This document shows positions 60,941 through 64,000 of a DNA stretch of 64,000 bases, one piece after another (within the stretch, counting starts at the first letter, position 1; every line of letters starts with the position of its first letter). The position numbers and the translations under genes were made by a program. The notes below the pieces were generated by a model that was not told the DNA's origin, ran no database searches, and saw only the letters and a list, made by a program, of their open reading frames with translations. Origin of the DNA: Variovorax sp. 54 (lineage in GTDB: Bacteria > Pseudomonadota > Gammaproteobacteria > Burkholderiales > Burkholderiaceae_C); NCBI RefSeq assembly GCF_002754375.1, contig NZ_PEFF01000001.1, positions 1-64,000 on the forward strand, given 5' to 3'.

Positions 60941-62526
60941 ACCCCACCGTGCTTCGCCTCCAGGGCATCACCAAGCGTTTCGGCCCCCTCGTGGCCAATG
61001 ACGCCATCTCCCTCGACCTGCAGGCCGGCGAAGTGCTCGCGCTGCTCGGCGAGAACGGGGCCGGCAAGTCGACGCTGATGTCGATCCTGTTCGGTCACTA
61101 CGTTGCCGACGAAGGCCGCATCGAAGTGTTCGGCTCTGCCCTGCCGCCCGGCAACCCCAAGGCCGCGTTGGCGGCGGGCGTGGGCATGGTGCACCAGCAC
61201 TTCACGCTGGCCGACAACCTCAGCGTGCTCGACAACGTGATGATGGGCACCGAGCCGCTGTGGCGCCTGCGCTCGCGCCGCGCCGCCGCCCGTGCGCGGC
61301 TGCTCGAGGTCGCACAGCGCTTCGGCCTGCCGGTGCAGCCCGACGCGACCATCGGCCGCCTCTCGGTCGGCGAGCGCCAGCGCGTGGAAATTCTCAAGGC
61401 GCTGTACCGCGGCGCGCGCATCCTGATCCTCGACGAGCCCACGGCCGTGCTCACGCCACAGGAGAGCGAGGCGCTGTTCGCCACGCTCGCGCAGATGGTG
61501 GCGCAGGGCCTGTCTGTGATCTTCATCAGCCACAAGCTCGGTGAGGTGCTGCGGGTGTCGCAGCGCATCGCGGTGCTGCGCGGCGGCAAGCTCGTGGCCG
61601 AGGCGCGCACGGCCGACACCACGCAGGCGCAGCTTGCGCTGTGGATGGTCGGCCATGCGGTCGAGGCGCCGCAACGCCGGCCCGCCAAGTCGGTGGGCGA
61701 CGCGGTCTGCGTGCTCGACCATGTGAGTACCGCATCGGCGAAAGACGGTGGACAAGACCGGCTGCGCGAGGTGTCGCTCACGCTGCGCGCAGGCGAGATC
61801 ACCGCCATCGCGGGCGTCTCCGGCAACGGCCAGGTCGCGCTCGCCGAGCTGCTGAGCGGCACGCGCCGCGCCGTCTCCGGCACCGCGCAATTCATGGGCC
61901 GCGCGCTGCCGCCCTCGCCCGCCCGGCTGGTGCAGCGCGGCGTGGCGCGCATTCCCGAAGACCGGCATGCGGTCGGCGTGGTCGGCGACCTGCCGGTGTG
62001 GGAGAACGCCGTGTCCGAGCGGCTGCGCAGCCCGGTGTTCTCGCGCTGGTCGTTCATCGTCCGGCGTGCGGCCGCGCGGCTGCATGCCCGGCGCATCGAG
62101 AAAGCCTTCGACGTTCGCGGCGCCGGCCTCATGGCGCCGGCCCGTTCGCTGTCGGGCGGCAACATGCAGAAACTGATCCTGGGGCGGGCGCTGCTGGCGC
62201 CCGAGCCAATGGAACAAGACATCGACAACAAGAAGTACCCGAACCGTGCACCGCGCCTCATCGTCGCGCACCAGCCGACCTGGGGCCTGGACATCGGCGC
62301 CGTCGCCTACGTGCAGCAGCAGCTCATTGCCGCGCGCGATGCCGGCGCGGCGGTGCTCGTCATTTCCGACGACCTCGACGAAGTGCTCGCGCTCGGCGAC
62401 CGCGTGGCCGTGATGCACGGCGGCCACCTCGGCGAAGCGCGCCCGGCCGCGGCCTGGACGCGCGAGGCCATCGGCCTGGCGATGGCCGGCGCCACGGCGC
62501 CGCAACGCCCGGGAGCCGCCGCATGA
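60937..62526 (+). CDS. ABC transporter ATP-binding protein, tandem NBD (nucleoside/sugar type)
   Basis: 529-residue protein with two fused nucleotide-binding domains, as in BMP-partner importers (YufO/NupA-like). NBD1: Walker A LLGENGAGKSTLMS, signature LSVGERQRVEILKAL, Walker B ILILDEPTAVLTP. NBD2: degenerate P-loop AGVSGNGQVALAEL, signature LSGGNMQKLILGRAL, and Walker-B-like LIVAHQPTWGLDIGA with His in place of Glu. An extra charged stretch EPMEQDIDNKKYPNRAP (about residues 424-440) sits between the signature and this strand. Couples ATP hydrolysis to the two permeases that follow. Confidence 0.93.
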   Translation: MNPTVLRLQGITKRFGPLVANDAISLDLQAGEVLALLGENGAGKSTLMSILFGHYVADEGRIEVFGSALPPGNPKAALAAGVGMVHQHFTLADNLSVLDNVMMGTEPLWRLRSRRAAARARLLEVAQRFGLPVQPDATIGRLSVGERQRVEILKALYRGARILILDEPTAVLTPQESEALFATLAQMVAQGLSVIFISHKLGEVLRVSQRIAVLRGGKLVAEARTADTTQAQLALWMVGHAVEAPQRRPAKSVGDAVCVLDHVSTASAKDGGQDRLREVSLTLRAGEITAIAGVSGNGQVALAELLSGTRRAVSGTAQFMGRALPPSPARLVQRGVARIPEDRHAVGVVGDLPVWENAVSERLRSPVFSRWSFIVRRAAARLHARRIEKAFDVRGAGLMAPARSLSGGNMQKLILGRALLAPEPMEQDIDNKKYPNRAPRLIVAHQPTWGLDIGAVAYVQQQLIAARDAGAAVLVISDDLDEVLALGDRVAVMHGGHLGEARPAAAWTREAIGLAMAGATAPQRPGAAA

Positions 62527-63590
62527 TGCGCCTCGAACGACGCCACGAAAGCTCGCGCGCCGCGCTGGTGCTGGCCCCCATCGGCGCGGTCGTGTTCACG
62601 CTGCTGGTGAGCGCGCTGCTCGTGCGCTGGGCCGGCGCGCCGGTCGGCCGCACCTACGCGCTGCTGCTGCAGGGCGGCTTCGGTTCGGTGTTCGCGTGGA
62701 GCGAGACGCTGACACGGGCCATTCCGCTGATCCTCACCGGCCTGGCCGCGACGGTCGCGTTCAAGGCGCGGCTCTTCAACATCGGCGCCGAGGGCCAGCT
62801 GTTCGCGGGCGCGCTCGCCGCCGTGGCCGTGGGCGGCATGCACGGCGGCACGGGCTTCGAGCTGTCGCCGTGGCTGCTGTTCCCGCTGATGATGCTGGCC
62901 GCTGCGGTGGCCGGCGCGCTGATGCTGTTGGGCCCGGCGCTCATGAAGAACAAGCTCGGCGTCGACGAAGTGGTGACCACGCTGCTCATCAACTTCATCG
63001 TGCTGCTGGGCGTGTCGGCGCTGCTCGACGGGCCGATGAAAGACCCGACGGCGATGGGTTGGCCGCAGAGCGTGTCGCTGCAACCTGACCTCGAGCTGGG
63101 CAAGCTCATCGCGCAGACGCGCGTGCACACCGGGCTGCTCTGGGCCGTGTCGCTCGCAGTGTGCGTGTGGGCGATCTTCAAGTACACGGTGCTGGGCTTC
63201 GACATCCGCGCGGTGGGCGCCAATGCCCGCGCCGCCGCCTTCGCCGGCGTGCCGGTGACGCGCACCGTGGTGATGGTCGCGCTGCTCTCGGGCGCACTGG
63301 CCGGGCTGGCCGGTGCCATCGAGGTGGCGGGCCGCACCAGCTACGTCACGCTCGACATGTCGCCGGGCTACGGCTACACCGGCATCGTGATCGCGATGCT
63401 CGCGGGCCTGCATCCGCTGGGCGTGATCGCCGCCGGCGTGTTCGTGGCCGGCGTGCTGGTCGGTGCCGACACCATGAGCCGCGCCGTGGGCGTGCCGACC
63501 TACATCGCCGACGTGATCGTCGCAGCCTCGCTGATCGCGGTGCTGGTGGCGACATTGCTCACGCAGTACCGCGTGCGGGTGACCAAATGA
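62523..63590 (+). CDS. ABC transporter permease, BMP/nucleoside type (subunit 1)
   Basis: 355-residue permease with about nine transmembrane helices. TRAIPLILTGLAATVAFKARLFNIGAEGQLFAGA and GFDIRAVGANARAAAFAGVPVTR are the BPD_transp_2 signature and coupling loop; LGVDEVVTTLLINFIVLL is a typical mid-segment. ATG ATG start; the first overlaps the ATPase stop by 4 bases. Partner of the next permease as a heterodimer. Confidence 0.93.
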   Translation: MMRLERRHESSRAALVLAPIGAVVFTLLVSALLVRWAGAPVGRTYALLLQGGFGSVFAWSETLTRAIPLILTGLAATVAFKARLFNIGAEGQLFAGALAAVAVGGMHGGTGFELSPWLLFPLMMLAAAVAGALMLLGPALMKNKLGVDEVVTTLLINFIVLLGVSALLDGPMKDPTAMGWPQSVSLQPDLELGKLIAQTRVHTGLLWAVSLAVCVWAIFKYTVLGFDIRAVGANARAAAFAGVPVTRTVVMVALLSGALAGLAGAIEVAGRTSYVTLDMSPGYGYTGIVIAMLAGLHPLGVIAAGVFVAGVLVGADTMSRAVGVPTYIADVIVAASLIAVLVATLLTQYRVRVTK

Positions 63591-63613
63591 CAACGCCCGT
63601 GACTTCGGTCTTG

Positions 63614-63709
63614 CCCCTTCCCCTCCCGGGGGAAGGCTGGGATGGGGGCATCGGCTCCCGAAGCGAGCGCCGCGTGCCCCCACCCCGGCCCTCCCCCGGA
63701 AGGGGAGGG
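63614..63709. repeat. Large inverted repeat between the two permease genes
   Basis: Left arm 63614-63650 and right arm 63675-63709, each about 35 bases and GC-extreme, are imperfect reverse complements (e.g. GGGATGGGGGCA against TGCCCCCACCCC). The 24-base loop is TCGGCTCCCGAAGCG-rich. The transcript would form a stable hairpin. Its right arm ends in GGGGAGGGAG, the likely Shine-Dalgarno of the next gene. Resembles REP-type dispersed palindromes. Confidence 0.7.
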
Positions 63710-63720
63710 AGAAATACCCG

Positions 63721-64000
63721 ATGACCGACCTGCTCGACATTCTTTCCAACCCCGCCTTCTGGGTCGCGGTGCTGCGCATCGCCACGCCGCTCATCCTGGG
63801 CACGCTCGGCGTGCTGCTGTGCGAACGCGCGGGCGTGCTCAACCTCGGCATCGAAGGGATCATGGTTGCGGGCGCCTTCACCGGCTGGCTCGCGGTGTAT
63901 GCCGGCGCGCCGCTGTGGGCCGGCGTCGGCGTGGCCGCGCTCACGGGCATGGTGTTCGGGTTGTTGCACGCCTTTTTGACCGTCGGGCTCGCGCTGTCAC
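63721..64000 (+). CDS. ABC transporter permease, BMP/nucleoside type (subunit 2, truncated by window end)
   Basis: First 93 residues are present and the frame is open to the edge. MTDLLDILSNPAFWVAVLRIATPLILGTLGVLLCERAGVLNLGIEGIMVAGAFTGWLAV matches the second YufQ/NupC-type permease of BMP importers (LGIEG motif of the coupling loop). GGGAG lies 10-11 bases upstream, inside the right arm of the inverted repeat. Function as for the preceding permease. Confidence 0.9.
   Translation, partial: MTDLLDILSNPAFWVAVLRIATPLILGTLGVLLCERAGVLNLGIEGIMVAGAFTGWLAVYAGAPLWAGVGVAALTGMVFGLLHAFLTVGLALS

Overview
This is a 64 kb, very GC-rich stretch of bacterial chromosome with dense coding and frequent 4-base ATGA/GTGA gene overlaps. 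Gene content points to a betaproteobacterium of the Comamonadaceae, most likely Variovorax or a close relative. The clues are a Bug/TctC-type solute-binding protein, the smc-zipA-ligA order, Comamonadaceae-style ABC importers and a URC-type uracil gene set. This is inferred from protein character, not from a database match. I see no rRNA, tRNA, CRISPR array or insertion sequence.

Left part (1-18.8 kb). A minus-strand catabolic unit comes first: a lipoprotein carboxylesterase, an acyl-CoA ligase and two tandemly duplicated branched-chain/HAAT substrate-binding proteins (the second cut by the window edge). A divergent AraC-family regulator lies beside it. Next is a tightly overlapping plus-strand run selO-msrB-yciB-bolA-like, then a parvulin PPIase and a strong terminator. 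A minus-strand unit follows: DUF2848, amidase, Bug solute-binding protein. It faces a GntR/FCD regulator across an array of TGAAnTTTCA palindromes. purL follows on the minus strand.

Middle part (19-41 kb). This is mostly housekeeping: map, glnD, pgm, def and smc-zipA-ligA. Interspersed are an I78-like lipoprotein, an orphan LuxR-type response regulator, a small HTH protein, a PPC/DUF296 protein, an AapJQM-type amino-acid importer without its ATPase, DoxX and two unassigned lipoproteins. A hipBA toxin-antitoxin pair with two palindromic operators abutting the hipB start is followed by an orphan ParA-like ATPase.

Right part (41-64 kb). A ten-gene minus-strand operon (50739 down to 41206) resembles an aryl-polyene (ape) or specialised fatty-acid locus. 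It has an ACP, a COG4648 membrane protein, a fused acyl ligase/hotdog dehydratase, an LpxL-like acyltransferase, LolA-like and MMPL export parts, a polysaccharide deacetylase, a methyltransferase, an ApeP-like dehydratase and a ketoreductase. No ketosynthase, ammonia lyase or glycosyltransferase is present. Beyond it are a HerA-like ATPase and an ECF sigma/NrsF (DUF1109) pair with a putative GTAACC-N16-CGAA autoregulatory promoter. Then comes a plus-strand pyrimidine-salvage/catabolism block: URC1-like GTP cyclohydrolase II paralogue, URC4 (DUF1688) and upp. It is followed by a BMP-family nucleoside-type ABC importer unit (binding protein, lipoprotein nucleosidase, alpha/beta hydrolase, ATPase, two permeases) that runs off the right edge.

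The two most interesting systems are the ketosynthase-less ape-like operon and the URC cluster coupled to a nucleoside importer with a membrane-anchored nucleosidase.
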